64,000 bases of DNA. Source: Vigna angularis. Its lineage: Eukaryota; Streptophyta; Magnoliopsida; Fabales; Fabaceae. Below the pieces are notes generated by a model. The model worked only from the letters and a program-made list of their open reading frames with translations, made no database searches and was not told the DNA's origin. The stretch is from assembly GCF_016808095.1 (NCBI RefSeq), contig NC_068975.1, positions 22,265,501 through 22,329,500 of the forward strand, read 5' to 3'. A program made the position numbers and the translations under genes. Positions within the stretch are counted from its first letter, which is position 1. Each line of letters begins with the position of its first letter. This document shows positions 46,601 to 58,908 of this stretch, piece by piece.

Positions 46601-47688
46601 TATTTACACCTAATACCTGCATGGGTTAAACAAGTAATCTGTACTAGAAATTATATATCTATCGATGCATTTAAAATCTAGAAAAAAAAATCATAAAATT
46701 AAATTAAAATAAAAGTATTATTGTTTATATTAATTATTTTATAAATTTACTTTGATTATCATTACTTTTAATTTTGTCATTATTATTTTTATTACTATTG
46801 TTATTTCAGAATTTTGTTATTTTTAATATTATAATAATTATTTATGATTTTATTATTATTTTTACATATTTTATCTATTTATTATTATATCTATTGTTAC
46901 TTTTATAATCATTACTTATTATTTAAAGTATCTTTATTATTATTATTATTACTGTTATATTATGTCTGTTTAAGCAAGTTAAAGTTAAATTCGACTTTCC
47001 TAAAATTTTCCTAAAAATCTTGAAACAAACCAGGTTGATGGGCGGTTTTTTATCTCATTTCATTTAAGTTTAACACAATTTAGGTTTGAAAATTAAAATA
47101 TTGTTTGGTTTGGAAAAAAAAAATTAAACAAACAACAAGCCTGTTGAAATTATAAATACGTACGTCAATAATATTTATTTTCATATACTTCATGTATTAT
47201 TTAACCTGTAAATAAAAAGGATTAGCCCAAGACAATATAATATATTTTATTAGGTAGAATGAGTTAGTTAAGGTATGATCCAGCAAAATCCATCCATATG
47301 AAAAAAATATATATAAATAAAAAAAAAATTAAAGAAAAAAGATACAGTACACCATGCATTGTTCTGCTATAGTTTTGTGAAGAAGTTAGAGAAAGTATAA
47401 GCAGTGTTTGAATTTGTATGCCTAAATGCTTATTTATTCAAGACATTACAAATGCTTATTACTATTAAAGATATGCATGCAGAAAAAACATAAAATGTAC
47501 TACCATACCTGAAAACAACATCCCTTGCATTGCATGGATGAAAGCATACCATATAAGAAAAAAGTTACGTAGAACGGAAAGTTGATTATGCAGTGAATAT
47601 ATATAGTTACTGATGCATTTAAGAAACTCAATTAACAGAGAGATAAACATGCAAACTCATCATATACTATTTTATTTGTTGTCAAATA
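46601..47688. other. AT-rich spacer with ATT-repeat stretch
   Basis: TTATTATT-rich sequence at 46740-46970 is followed by unremarkable spacer. The minus-strand open frame at 47465-47650 has no domain. The last part may hold the 3' UTR of the RBR gene. Confidence 0.4.
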
Positions 47689-48418
47689 TTACCAAAAACT
47701 TCTTCTGCATTTATGTCCTTCCCGATACATCATCCCACAACTGTAGCAAAAGTCGCATCCACACCTGCAAAGACAGAGTTTAAGCAGATATAACTCCATT
47801 GTTACAGTAATGTGGAAAGTGCAAGATGAGTGATAAATAAAAGTACCTGCAAATCATGTGTATACATCCAGCAGTTTTCTGAACATACATACAGCACTGG
47901 GGACATTTCTGCCACTTTTCCGATTTGGCTAACTTGAAAAAGTTGTCATCCGAATACTGTGGGTCTTTTTTACTCCGTTGAAATTTCCCACAACTCATAT
48001 CTGCATGCCAAGGAACCTTACACTGTGCACAGAACAGCCTATGACAATAGGGGCACTCAGCACTGGTCACAACCTCTCTTCCATCATCCACCAACAGGCC
48101 TGAACATTCCTTGAAAGGGCAGTAAAACTTCTCCGACCAATCAATCATTGACTCACATCTCATAATTTCCCATCTATCAATAACTTCGCGAGGCAAAAGG
48201 GCACGGAAAGATTCAGGCTCCAATTCTATAAAACAATTAGGGTCTGGACAAGTCATATTGAAAAGATCATTGTCGCGGATTAGAGTTTCCACATGCTTGG
48301 ATATGCAGTCAGGGCAAAATGCGTGATCGTAAAAGCTACACTTGCCATCTTTGAAAACCTCGGAGACTAGCTTCGAATCCAAACATATGCCGCAAGCCAA
48401 ATTACGACGCCTAAACAT
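47689..48418 (-). CDS. RBR-type (RING-between-RING) E3 ubiquitin ligase
   Basis: Two exons, 48418-47847 and 47764-47689 on the minus strand, join across a GT-AG intron to 215 residues ending RRSFW. Residues 10-60 are RING1 (CGICLDSK, then FCPDCISKH). Residues about 80-145 are the in-between-RING domain (FYCPFKECSGLLV, ECPYCHRLFCAQC, VPWHADMSCGKF). Residues about 170-205 are RING2 (KCPQCCMYVQKTAGCIHMIC, then the second-exon CGCDFCYSCG). Family knowledge: RBR ligases take ubiquitin onto a RING2 cysteine before passing it to the substrate, and the Cys within GCIHMICRCGCDFC fits that role. There is no C-terminal membrane helix, unlike RSL1/RNF144-type members. A 250-bp dispersed repeat lies immediately upstream. 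Confidence 0.85.
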
Positions 48419-48439
48419 AATGGAGTGAAGGTGGATCCT

Positions 48440-48700
48440 GTTAGGTTGAAACCCCTCAAATACGAATGTATAGTACTCAAATGAATACTGTCATTATTCT
48501 GTTGCGCCTTCGTCGGTGAAACAAAGAAATGAAATCAATATTTAAAATATAACTGCTTATTTTATTTTATTTTATTAATGTAAATTTAAAATATGACAGA
48601 TTAATACTAACAGAAATTTCTACTTTTTACCATAAGCAAATTAAAAAATTATTTCAAAAACACAAACAAACTCACTAACTTTTATTTAAGAAAATTGTGT
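48440..48700. repeat. Dispersed 250-bp repeat, copy A
   Basis: It runs from 'gttgaaacccctcaa' to 'caaactcactaac'. Shared landmarks are 'attaatgtaaatttaaaata', 'attaatactaacagaaa' and a final 'acaaacaaactcacta'. It is directly upstream of the RBR gene. Copies B and C are at 49722-50000 and 56160-56430. Confidence 0.7.
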
Positions 48701-49721
48701 TTTTTTTACACTTTTTGACAAATTAGAGATATTTTGATCATTAAAAAAAATATTTTTTTTATATTTGTAAAAATAAAATAATAGATGTAAAACGGGTAAA
48801 AACATGTTGATAAAAAATAATATCACTTTAAATTAAATGACTAACTATCTTAAACATTATTTATTTTAAAAATAATTTAATATATTTATATACACATCTT
48901 GTAATATTATATGATAATCTTGCCTTGTGAATTAATTGACAATAAATGAAAAAAGAAAAAAAATGATGGTAGAAAAAACAAATCAAATAATATTTAAATC
49001 ATTGATTATAATTATTTTCAGAAAATTTGTCCATTTCAAAAATCATATTTTTCTCTTTAAAAAAAACTTACCCAACAAATTATATTAATATATTATTTTA
49101 ATTATTACTTATAATTATTGGCATAATATTAATTTAAATTATTATTATATTAAATTAATATTTTAAAAAATATTTTCTAGCTATGTGTTATGCATTAAAG
49201 TTTGAAAATTATATATATTATTTTATTCTTTTTATCCATTATTAATTTTTATTTTTTATTTTTATTTATTTACTTATAGACAAAATTGGATATTGACACT
49301 AATTAAGTTGGATGAGCACGTTATTCACATATAATGTAATATTAATATTTTTTGAATATATTAATATATTTATTCAGTTTGTTTGTAGTTATTCTTATAA
49401 GTAACACTGCTTATTTTATAATATTCTTCTTACTTTTATTCTTGTACGGAAGATTGCTTATTTTATAAATTTTTACTATTTTTTTTTTTATTTTTAAGCA
49501 TTGATATAAGGAGTTGTTATAATTATATTTTCAATATAGTGAATGTAATGTTGTAATCTGCATTAAAATTATGAAGATAATGTACCGCAGCTTGTAAGTA
49601 GATAGGAAAATCACTGATTTATATTTATTATTACGGAACTTTAACAAATTATTCTTTAGTACACTTTCCATAATAAAATTATAATTATAAAAAGAAATTA
49701 AATAAGAAATATATAATACTT
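48701..49721. other. AT-rich spacer, no gene seen
   Basis: Very AT-rich sequence between two copies of the dispersed repeat. Nothing else was recognised. Confidence 0.5.
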
Positions 49722-50000
49722 TAGGTTGAAACGCCTCAATAATAAATATATAATATTGAATTGAGTACTGTCATAATTATCTGTGTTTATATTATCTTCA
49801 TAATTCTTGCGTCTTCATAATTATCTGTGTAGATATCTATTAACCACAAAAATGAAATAAAATTTTAATTTATTTTAAATACAACAGTTTAACCACTTCT
49901 TTTATTAATGTAAATTTAAAATATAATATATTAACCTCTTCTTTTATTAATGCTAACAGAAAATTCTTCCTTTTAAAATAAGTAAATTAAAAACTCACAA
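49722..50000. repeat. Dispersed 250-bp repeat, copy B
   Basis: It runs from 'gttgaaacgcctcaa' to 'aaattaaaaactcac', with the landmarks of copy A in the same order. It contains an internal near-duplication of 'cttcataattatctgtgt'. The right tail is missing. Confidence 0.7.
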
Positions 50001-51010
50001 CTGTCATGAAGTCAAGAAGAGGTTGGTAAAATCCCGATAGACAGGGTACGTTAGGATAATTTTCAATGGTCCAAGTTAGAGGTGATGGTTATAATGGTAT
50101 TGGGTGATAGGTTTTGGTAAGCTTGCCGAGACGAGCATCTAATGATTAACTTTTGTTTGGGTGTCCAGCATAAGAGTCTTGAAATCTTTCCGGACGAGTT
50201 GTATTGTCTAGACACTTTGGTCTTCTTGGCCTTCTCTTTGACAGCATTAAACGAGAGCATCTAGGGGCACGAGGAAGAGGAAGAGGAAGAGCATTTATAT
50301 GAGCCATTTATTTAGTAAACGATGTAGGTGATGGTTGAGCGATTGACATTTGAGCTTTGTCCAAAATTACCCTGCTTTCAACATCTCTCATCCTCTCTCG
50401 AGTAGTGATCTCGACCTATGTTCGTCTATGTTGAAGTAAATTCTTTATCCTTATCGATTTCTTCAGTTATTCGTTCATGTGAGGAGGTGCATGTTTATTC
50501 CTTCTTTACGCGGATACCAATTGTTAGACGGTGCACGGAATGGTTAACATCTTTAATAAACTAAGAGGAATTAATTTTTTTATCGCAAATCGTTTTTTTA
50601 AATAATTTTTTCGTAAATATAAAAATTTCTTAAAATAATTTAAACAAATTTAAAGAATAAAGAAGAGAGAAAATTGCATTAATGTAATTTTTATTCCGGT
50701 TCGGATCACAGAGATCTTACATCCAGTTGTTAACACCTCTCTTGTTACTCCAAGAGATGAAACTCACCCTTGTAACCCACAAGGGATGAACACCTCCTCC
50801 AAATGCTTTAAGGATGACCACCTCCTTTGAATCTTCACAAAGGATGAACACACTCTTTGAATCTTCATAAAGGATGATAGACTTTCAACTCAACAACAAC
50901 AACACTCAATCACACTCCCAGTAAAAGTTCTCGCTCTATGCCAACACATCAAGTTCTCAAAGTCATAACAAAAGGGTTATACAAACCTTATAACATTGAT
51001 CACCGCACAC

Positions 51011-52327
51011 TGTTGAGACTTCGGCAAGTGTAGCGAATCGTTTAAGTAATAAAACTGGTAAGACCGGATATCGTTTCCCAAGAGACTCGTGTCACCAAAC
51101 AATCGTATAATTTCTAACTACTTTGGACTAAAGAATGCTTCCATAATTTGGGTTTTAGTGCAATTAAAGTAAACATGAAACATAAATGATAAAAGTGATC
51201 TTAGATACTCAAACACTTGGAAATGGAAAGATTAGAAATGATATGGAATGATATTGTTGGGGTTATGATTTCACCTACTTCACTCTTATGTATGGTAACT
51301 CACTTCCTCTTCATTAATATGCCAATGTCAATCTATTAATTTACTCAAACCCAATCCCTTGGTAGAGAGAGACTAGACTTCCTCATTAGGCTCCAATCCC
51401 TTGGAAAACCTAACAATTATTTCCGTATTAAGAATTGAGATTTAAGACAACCAAAGGTCCTAGTTTTATCCCTAGATACTATTTCCTTTAGGTGTTTAAT
51501 CCAAGTCTAGATTTACCCAACATTTTCCAATATCAAGCAAACCCTAAAATCATGTCATGGGTAGCAATTTCACAACAAGCATTAAGAGAAGGAATTAAAC
51601 ACTAACAATCAATGAAAGAGGCATATATTCATTCAAAACACAGTAGTTTACATAAGAGTTCAGTGGCTACATCAATCCCCTAACAACAATGAAACTAGCT
51701 CCCATGAATGGAGAGCTCAAACTTACAACAATGGTGGAAATGAAAGAAGGAAGAGGACCCAAGGGTGAAGAGGACCCAAGGGTGAAGAGCTCTAAATGAG
51801 AGAAATTGTGTTTCGGCAGCAAAAGATCAAAATCCCTTCTAGTTTCAGCCCTAAATAGACCAAATTTGCCACATCAGCATCGCCACCGCTCAGCTGCACC
51901 CAAGCGGCAGCATTCTGGTAACAGAGCGCTCAGCTGCACGCCAGCTGCACCCCAACGACAACATTCCAGAGAGTTGGCGCTCAGCTGCATGCCAGCTGCA
52001 CCTCAGCTACAACAAGCTAGGATGAATGGGGCTCAGCTGCACGCCAACTGCACCCCAGCTACAGCATTGATGTTCAATGTTCTTCTTTTCACACTTCTTC
52101 TTGCTTCTATGGTTCTTTAAATTTTTTGGATTGACACACAAGCTTCATGTGAATGATCTAAACATAGTAAAAAGTGGGGATTAGTGATGAAATTAAATCA
52201 ATACAACTCAATATGTAACTACTTAGAAACACAACAAATTGAGGCATAAAGAAGGTAGAAAGCTAAGAAAGAGTTGATTTTGTTTCTTTATTCATAAAAG
52301 AAATATAGGTAAAATTCAACATTATCA
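51011..52327 (-). mobile_element. Solo LTR related to the young Athila-like element
   Basis: It starts TGTTGAGACTTCGGCAAGTG and ends ATTATCA, with the 5-bp repeat CACAC at 51006-51010 and 52328-52332. Most of its 1,317 bp aligns with the LTRs at 8185 and 14436. The GC-rich word region differs: here it is built of CAGCTGCACGCCAGCTGCA-type words (51890-52070). The short plus-strand frame at 51806-52120 is only this repeat. Confidence 0.88.
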
Positions 52328-52744
52328 CACACTATAGACAAGAATTTCGAAATATACTTATTTCGTATGTTGTATTTCGTATTTTAGAACGAGAGTCCCA
52401 ATCAGTTTATAGAGATCTCATTCAAGGATACCTCCAAAAATATGTTGTCAACTAATTAATATGTGATAATCAATTATCCAATTATGATAATTTATTATGC
52501 ATTTAATGAATGTACAATGGTAAAAAACTTGCTTAAAAATTATCATAATTACTCGTGATAATCAATTATGGCAAGTCATAATTGATTACTGATGATTGAT
52601 TATTATAATTTGATAATTGATTATCTTGAGTATAAAATGAGGTTTTCTAATTCAAAACAAATTTTAATGCAACCTAAGGCAAACAATACATAGAATGAAA
52701 GATAAATCACATCCTATAGATAAATCAACATAGTGTCTACTTTT

Positions 52745-53190
52745 CCTCATGAAAAATCAATTTGAGTTAAAAAAGAACTTAAGCGTTCATACCAAGCTCT
52801 AGGAGCTTGTTTTAAACCATACAACACTTTGTTTAATTAGTTTTAAAACATGTTTGAAGTTAGTAGAACACTCAAACCCCGGAGGTTATTCCACATAAAC
52901 TTTTTCCTTGATATCACCATTAAGAAATGAACTTTTAACATTCATTTTAAATAAATTAATCTTAGTGTAAGCAACAAAAGATAATAAAATTTAAATTTCT
53001 TCTAACATGACAACATAAGCTTAAGTTTTTGTATAATCTATACCTTCATGTTGTGGGTATCCTTTAACAACGAGCCTTGCTTTGTTTCTTACAACTTTTC
53101 CAACTTCGTCTAGCTCGTTTTTAAAGATCCATTTTGCTCCGACGACGTGTTTACCTTGAGGTAACTCGACAAGCTTCCACACATTACTCT
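52745..53190 (-). pseudogene. Ty1/copia reverse transcriptase fragment
   Basis: Minus-strand translation gives SNVWKLVELPQGKHVVGAKW, IFKNELDEVGKVVRNKARLV and VKGYPQHEG. Later, across stops, come MNVKSSFLNGDIKEKVYVE and a worn KQAPRAWY-like end. This is the standard start of the copia polymerase. Stops and frameshifts make it non-functional. Confidence 0.8.
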
Positions 53191-53431
53191 TCTAAAGTCC
53201 TATTGCTTTAACGCACTAAGGGTAGTGTAAAACGCTCTCGGATGTAGCATTTAATTGGCTAAATCTTAGAACCTTAAGTGTAAGGGAGTTGGTACATAGT
53301 TTTCAAGTGGAACCGTGAGCTAGGTGAAGTTTCAATGAAAGGTATAAGAGCTATTTTAGGAGTGTTTTTTGCAACTGCAAATTGTGAAGTTTAGCACCAA
53401 AGAAGCCATAGGTGAGTGGTCCAAGAGTGGC

Positions 53432-53775
53432 CTGCAATGTTAAATTACCCAATCCAGTATTTTCTCAACGGTCCAATTTGGTAAGTAATATCTGTGACAC
53501 CCGGACACTGACGAGGGCGGGGAATGATCGTCGGTGCAAGAGGCACGAAGTGCAAGGGGCACAAACAAGGAGTGGCTCCTGGCAGACTTCTAGTGGAAGG
53601 GACACATGGATGAATCGAACATACACCAGAATGAGAGGGATCTAGAGACTGTATAGGTATAAGACTATACAGTTGAAGGATAGCTTAAAGGGATTGATTT
53701 GGCTACTCATATCACCTGTAGCGTTAAATTACCCAGTCTAGTATTTTCTCTATGGTCCAATATGGTAAGCAATAT
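53432..53775 (+). repeat. 59-bp direct repeat flanking a Cassandra-like segment
   Basis: The block at 53432-53490 (tgcaatgttaaattaccc... to ...taagtaatat) recurs at 53717-53775 with a few changes. Between them, 53492-53716 closely matches 16525-16743. The flanking repeat is too long for a target-site duplication. Confidence 0.8.
53492..53716 (+). mobile_element. Cassandra-like segment lacking the 5S part
   Basis: It starts TGTGACACCCGGACACTGACG and follows the copy at 16525 through 'ggctactcatatcacc'. The 5S-like portion that follows in that copy is missing. It may be a truncated or rearranged LTR. Confidence 0.55.
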
Positions 53776-55341
53776 ATGTTTGTGGGTCCAATATAGGGAA
53801 TTTCCAAGGGTTAGTCTGTAACATTACACTTCTATAATAGAATCAAATCAGTTCAATTAGGTAGGTATCTTAGGCATGTTTGAGCTCTTGGTTGTTTTAT
53901 ATTTTCTTTTATAACTCCATTATGACATGGGAGTTTTGACATTGTTTTGTATACTTTAGGAAGTAGAGATGATGTGGATAGCTGATGTTTTTCCCATGAC
54001 TATAATTGGTTGCATGTAATTAATCATTTTCAAATTGTTATGAGGTTTTATGTGTTGTTTTTGTGTGCTTGGGCAATAGAATTGATGTAACTAGTTCATG
54101 ACGTTAGTACTTGATTTGGTTTATAATAATTTAAGGATTTTTCCCATATGCTGTGAGATTTATAAATGATTTTGATGTGGTGGGCGACAACATTGTTGTC
54201 ATAGGGTACCTTGTTATTGTTTGATAGTGTTGTCTTCTAATGTATGAAAATCAATTTGTTGGTGAAGTTATATGCGCTAGTTGGCAATAAGTGGTGTTTC
54301 ACATACTGTGAAGTTGCATGTGGGGTAGGATATTTTTAATACTCATCTAACTGGTGTGAGATACTTAATGTTGTTGAATACCTCGGTTTTGGGTGGTTAT
54401 GTATGATTAATGATTATGGTCAAGGATAATGGTTATGGGCAAGGTTGAAGTTGTGTAAGTGAATGGGTCATAGCGATTGGAGTTAGAACCCCGATATACC
54501 TTGAGTATTACTCTTGTCGTTGCACAAAAGCAAATAGTGATTGATGGTGACATTTGGTAATACTCGTTGAATTCAAGAGTTCTCTTTCACTTGTGCGATA
54601 CAGTGAAAAGAGGTAATCTTCGTCTATGTGAGGCAGTGGAAGAGGATAAGTTACGAGATGCTATGTAATGGTTTCCATGATCATTATTTAGTTTAATGAG
54701 AGAGTCACGGTGTTGAACCAACCACACAGTGTGGTGGTGGCTATGTTTTTTAGTATGTCTTCTTATCATATTTTGTTAAACCTTGGTTGTATCTTTCCTC
54801 TTTTGAGGGATATAAAGGTAATCATCTTTCGTCTTGAGACAGGTAGAAAGGTGGATATCTTCATCTTTATGAGATAATTAAATAGATGAGTTTCTTCGTC
54901 CATGACGAGCTGTAGAGGAGACTCAGATTCAAGTGCTACCCTTTCCTCTTTTGAGGGAGTAGAAAGTGATGGGTGTCTCACCCGTAGCGTTGTAGCTCAT
55001 GCTGAGTTTAGTGTAGATGGAAGCGACTTGGAGTTTTTACACATAAGCCTTAAGGTGTAGGGAGATAGGTTCGAAGTTGCGGTGATGGACTACTCGAATC
55101 GTCTTGTTTTAGTAAACATGAATGGTGCAGTGAAGTATGAAAGTTGACATAAGTTTATATAGATAATGGGTATTGGCACATGTTTCCTTTAATGGATAGG
55201 TTGTGTAAAGCTAATGAGTTGGTTGTGATTCCTTTTAAGGGAGTGTATGGTTTGTTAGTGTATCATTTGTTATAATCTTACTATGTATTAATGCTATTTG
55301 ATATGATAGGATTGTGTTATGACCTTAATGACTAATGTAAT
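53776..55341 (+). repeat. LTR-like sequence with iterated GA/TC-rich words
   Basis: No coding domain was seen. At 54545-54970 words such as 'cctcttttgaggga', 'ttcgtctatgtgaggcag' and 'ttcgtccatgacgagctg' recur at irregular spacing, in the manner of the word regions of other LTRs here. The ends were not found. Confidence 0.35.
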
Positions 55342-55810
55342 TAGGGATGACAACGGGTCGGATCAGGTACAGATAATGCCTACTCGCAACCCTACCTGCA
55401 AAATAAAAACTCCAACCGCAACCCGCCCACTACCCGCATGATTATCTGTTTAAAAAAAACCCGTGGATATTTTAAAACCCGCGAGTACCCGCAAATATTA
55501 AAAAATATATATTTTATACATTTTTAAAATAAAATTTAAGTAAAATTATAAAAAAATATAAAATTTAATAAAATAAAATATAAACTAAAATTTAAATTTA
55601 ATTTAATTAAATAAAATATAAATTAATTTATTATATTTATTTTTTGCGGGTAACGGGTATCCGCGAGTTGGATAGTATACATCCGACTTGTTTATAAGTG
55701 GGTATTAAAATACTTGCTACCCGTAGGTAGTGAATATCTGCTAGTACCAACTATCTGTCGTAGATTTCATCTGCAAATATTTATGGATGCAAAGTTTTTT
55801 GTCATCTCTA
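55342..55810. mobile_element. hAT-type MITE, copy 2
   Basis: Terminal inverted repeats TAGGGATGACAA/TTGTCATCTCTA resemble those of the copy at 27372. The 8-bp flanks AATGTAAT and AATATAAC agree at six sites, so the insertion is older. Internal sequence again has CCCGC/GCGGGTA words around an AT-rich centre. Confidence 0.75.
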
Positions 55811-56159
55811 AATATAACTATTATATTAATGTTTTGATGTTTATTCTGTTATCTCATCTATATTTATTTTGTTGGGTAACGATGATTGTATGAAGTTTGT
55901 GTTATATAAATGCAGATACGTTGATTAAAAGCTTCAGAGAGGATAATTGTTATATCGGGTTTCATGTAAAATATGTATTTAAAAAAAAATAGATTTTAAG
56001 AATTTATGTATTGGTTTAAAATTAATTTTAATATTTAGTTTTGTAAATATTAATTAGCATTTACATTTGTTAAATGTATTTAATTCATGCTTTTGAGAGT
56101 TTGGACAGTGTGACAAGAGATTTTTTTTCTTAAGTTTAAGGCGTTTTAATAACTATAAG

Positions 56160-56430
56160 AATATTTAATAAACTCTCAAGAATGAATATAATACTATCAT
56201 CATTGTCTATGTTTACATTATCTTCGGAACTCATGCGTCAAACACCAAAATAAAATCAAAATTTATTATATTTTAAATAAAACAAGTTAACCATTTTTTT
56301 TACTGGTGTAAATTTAAAATATTATATATTAATAATCTTTTATTAATACTAACGGAAAATTCTTCTTTTTAAAATAAATAAATTAAAATAATCACTTTAA
56401 AAATACAAGCAAACGCACTAAGGTGAAAAA
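56160..56430. repeat. Dispersed 250-bp repeat, copy C
   Basis: It has the same landmark order as copies A and B, ending 'acaagcaaacgcactaag'. It lies about 500 bp upstream of histone H4. Confidence 0.65.
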
Positions 56431-56810
56431 TGATTTGTTTTCTAAACAATTTATTATTTATTTCTTAGTATGGATCGTAACCATTTTCTCTATTTTTACT
56501 AATAAAATTATAATTATAAAAATAAATATAAATAATTTTATAATTTGATGGTAAATAATTTTTATTTATTTTATAAAATAAAAAATATTTAATTTAAAAG
56601 AAATTAATTTTAAAAACAGTTAAATAAAAAAATCAAATAAAATTTGAAAAAAAATTGGGATACCAGAATCCTCTCTATAAGAGAAACACCGAACTAGTCC
56701 CAATCCACGCATGCTTCCAAAAACAATATCTGACCGTTAAAACTTCTTTATCAACGTCCTTAAATGTCCATTTATGAATCCATGGATAATAAAAAGGAAC
56801 CGTCGATTAA

Positions 56811-56825
56811 TCTCAATCCAACGGC
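56811..56825 (+). promoter_or_regulatory. Histone-type nonamer in the H4 promoter
   Basis: AATCCAACG (within tctcaatccaacggc) differs at one base from the CATCCAACG nonamer described for plant histone H3/H4 promoters and linked to S-phase expression. It lies about 130 bp upstream of the ATG. A weak TATA-like 'ccataaatcc' follows at 56869-56878. Confidence 0.5.
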
Positions 56826-56874
56826 AGAGATCTGATTTTAGAAACAGGCTTGCGCACTCTTCCCGCTTCCATAA

Positions 56875-57264
<390 letters not shown>

Positions 57265-58740
57265 CCAATACTTTACTTTATTTTTTAATTACTACTTTCT
57301 TATGAAAGTTTCTCTGAGAACTTGTTTAGTTTTATCAGATGTAAAACTTTTCAAATTATATGGATTAAGATTTCTCTAATCTTCTAAGGTGTTTGGATTG
57401 TATGACTTCTGTTACGTTAGAGGTCTGATTTGAATCCTTCATTTGAGGCTAAAAAACCATGTGGAGTGTGTCAATTATGCTTTTGATTTTATCTAACATA
57501 GGACTGAATGGCATAGTTTTAGTGTTTATGTTTCTTTAGTTTTTAGAACTTAACATCATAGTTTGCTAAATTGTTATTTTAGATATTTTTATAATTTTTA
57601 ACCAAGGTTTTGCATTTTCACTTTTATTTTATTTTATTTACTACACTTTAAATTTTGTATGTAATTTTGTTTAGTCGTCGTCAAATATAGTTTAATTAAT
57701 TAAAACATATAGATAATTTTAGGCAAATGAAAATGGGATAAAAATTACGACTTATTAAAATTTTTAAAAATTATAAACCATTAATGTAAAAAATTACATC
57801 TACAAAGTAAAGTGAACAAAATTGTAATTTGACAATGGGGAAAAGAATATTAGAAAAGAGTTTAGTATAAAGCTATTTTGGTAATAAAATAGTTTATAAT
57901 CTAAATTTATAATGTATTTGTTTTCATGTGCTAATAATTTGAATGTATATGTGAAAATGAATTTTTCATTTGTTTTTTAGTTTTTATGTATGTGAGGAAT
58001 TTAGGAGCGTTGAATTGTTGAATGTAGATTTTTTATTTATAAGAAAAGATTAAAACATATTTGTATTATTTAAAAAAAATGAAGTTTTTCAAGTTTTTCT
58101 TTTTATACCAAATAGTGCATAGTTTATGGTTCTATAAATAAGTTTTATCAGTGTATCATGAATGCGTGTATTATATATGAGATATAGTAAAGTTAACTAA
58201 TTACTTTGTTCAAAGGTGAAGTTTGAAGAGAAGAGTTGGAATTTTTTGTGTAGAGAAATTATTGTTGTGTTGTTTCATTGAAAATAATATTGGAAGTCTT
58301 AGATTCAAGTTTGAAGTGAATGCATGAAATTCGAATCAATAATGGAGAAAGAGAATTCATTCTTGGTGAGAGGGAATGAAGTTTGTGTAGAGTGGAGTAT
58401 GCATAGAATCCAGGCTACCAAAGGATGAAATCTAGCTTAACTAGGGGTGGAATCCAACTTAGATAGTTTGATCAACGGGTGAAATTTCTCGACCATCCCT
58501 ACCAAGGTGGAATCGTTTATGGTGGTGGTAATAGATTGGTGGAATGAATTATGTTGTCATTTTGAAGTGATAGAATTTCTTTTGGTCTCGTAGGATCGAT
58601 TATGATGGTTTTCATAGAGTGGTAAAATCGAATATAGAAATGTATTGGAAGTGGGGTTGATTATGGACTATTGGAGTCACATAATCGATTCTAGTATGGT
58701 AAAATAGAATTGTTGAGTCTTTCGAGGAGGAGGTTTCATG
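57265..58740. other. H4 3' region and LTR-like spacer
   Basis: The first 150 bp or so form the probable H4 3' UTR. AT-rich spacer follows. From about 58390, words of the AATCGATTATG/GAATCGATT type repeat ('gatcgattatgatgg', 'ataatcgattctag'), as in some legume LTRs. No coding sequence was seen. Confidence 0.4.
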
Positions 58741-58908
58741 TGTGTTACACAAACACCAATAACATCTAAGCCAACTATATAAGGGATCAACATCACTCTT
58801 TACCCAAAACCTTAAGGCAATGGATTAATGGGTATTTCATCTTTATATAATGTTTTACTTTTTCATTTCTATCCAATGTGGGATTTGGACTCACTTGGAT
58901 TTCCAACA
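58741..58908 (+). repeat. Short LTR/TRIM-like segment
   Basis: It begins TGTGTTACACAAAC and ends GGATTTCCAACA. It includes 'ctatataaggg' and 'ccaatgtgggatttgg', phrases I associate with small plant LTR elements. It interrupts the AATCGATT word region on both sides. No target repeat was found, so this is tentative. Confidence 0.35.

Larger units (their letters stand above)
50522..53200 (-). mobile_element. Ty1/copia ruin (LTR and reverse transcriptase pieces)
   Basis: A minus-strand LTR end (TGTTAGACGG in plus orientation at 50522) abuts 'ggataccaatt', the complement of a worn tRNA-iMet primer site (about 50507-50521). To the right lie LTR-like sequence, an inserted solo LTR (51011-52327), self-complementary 'gataatcaattatc' words at 52460-52630, and a decayed reverse transcriptase piece at 52745-53190. 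The parts may belong to more than one copia insertion, because the order of LTR and RT is not that of a single intact element. Confidence 0.5.
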
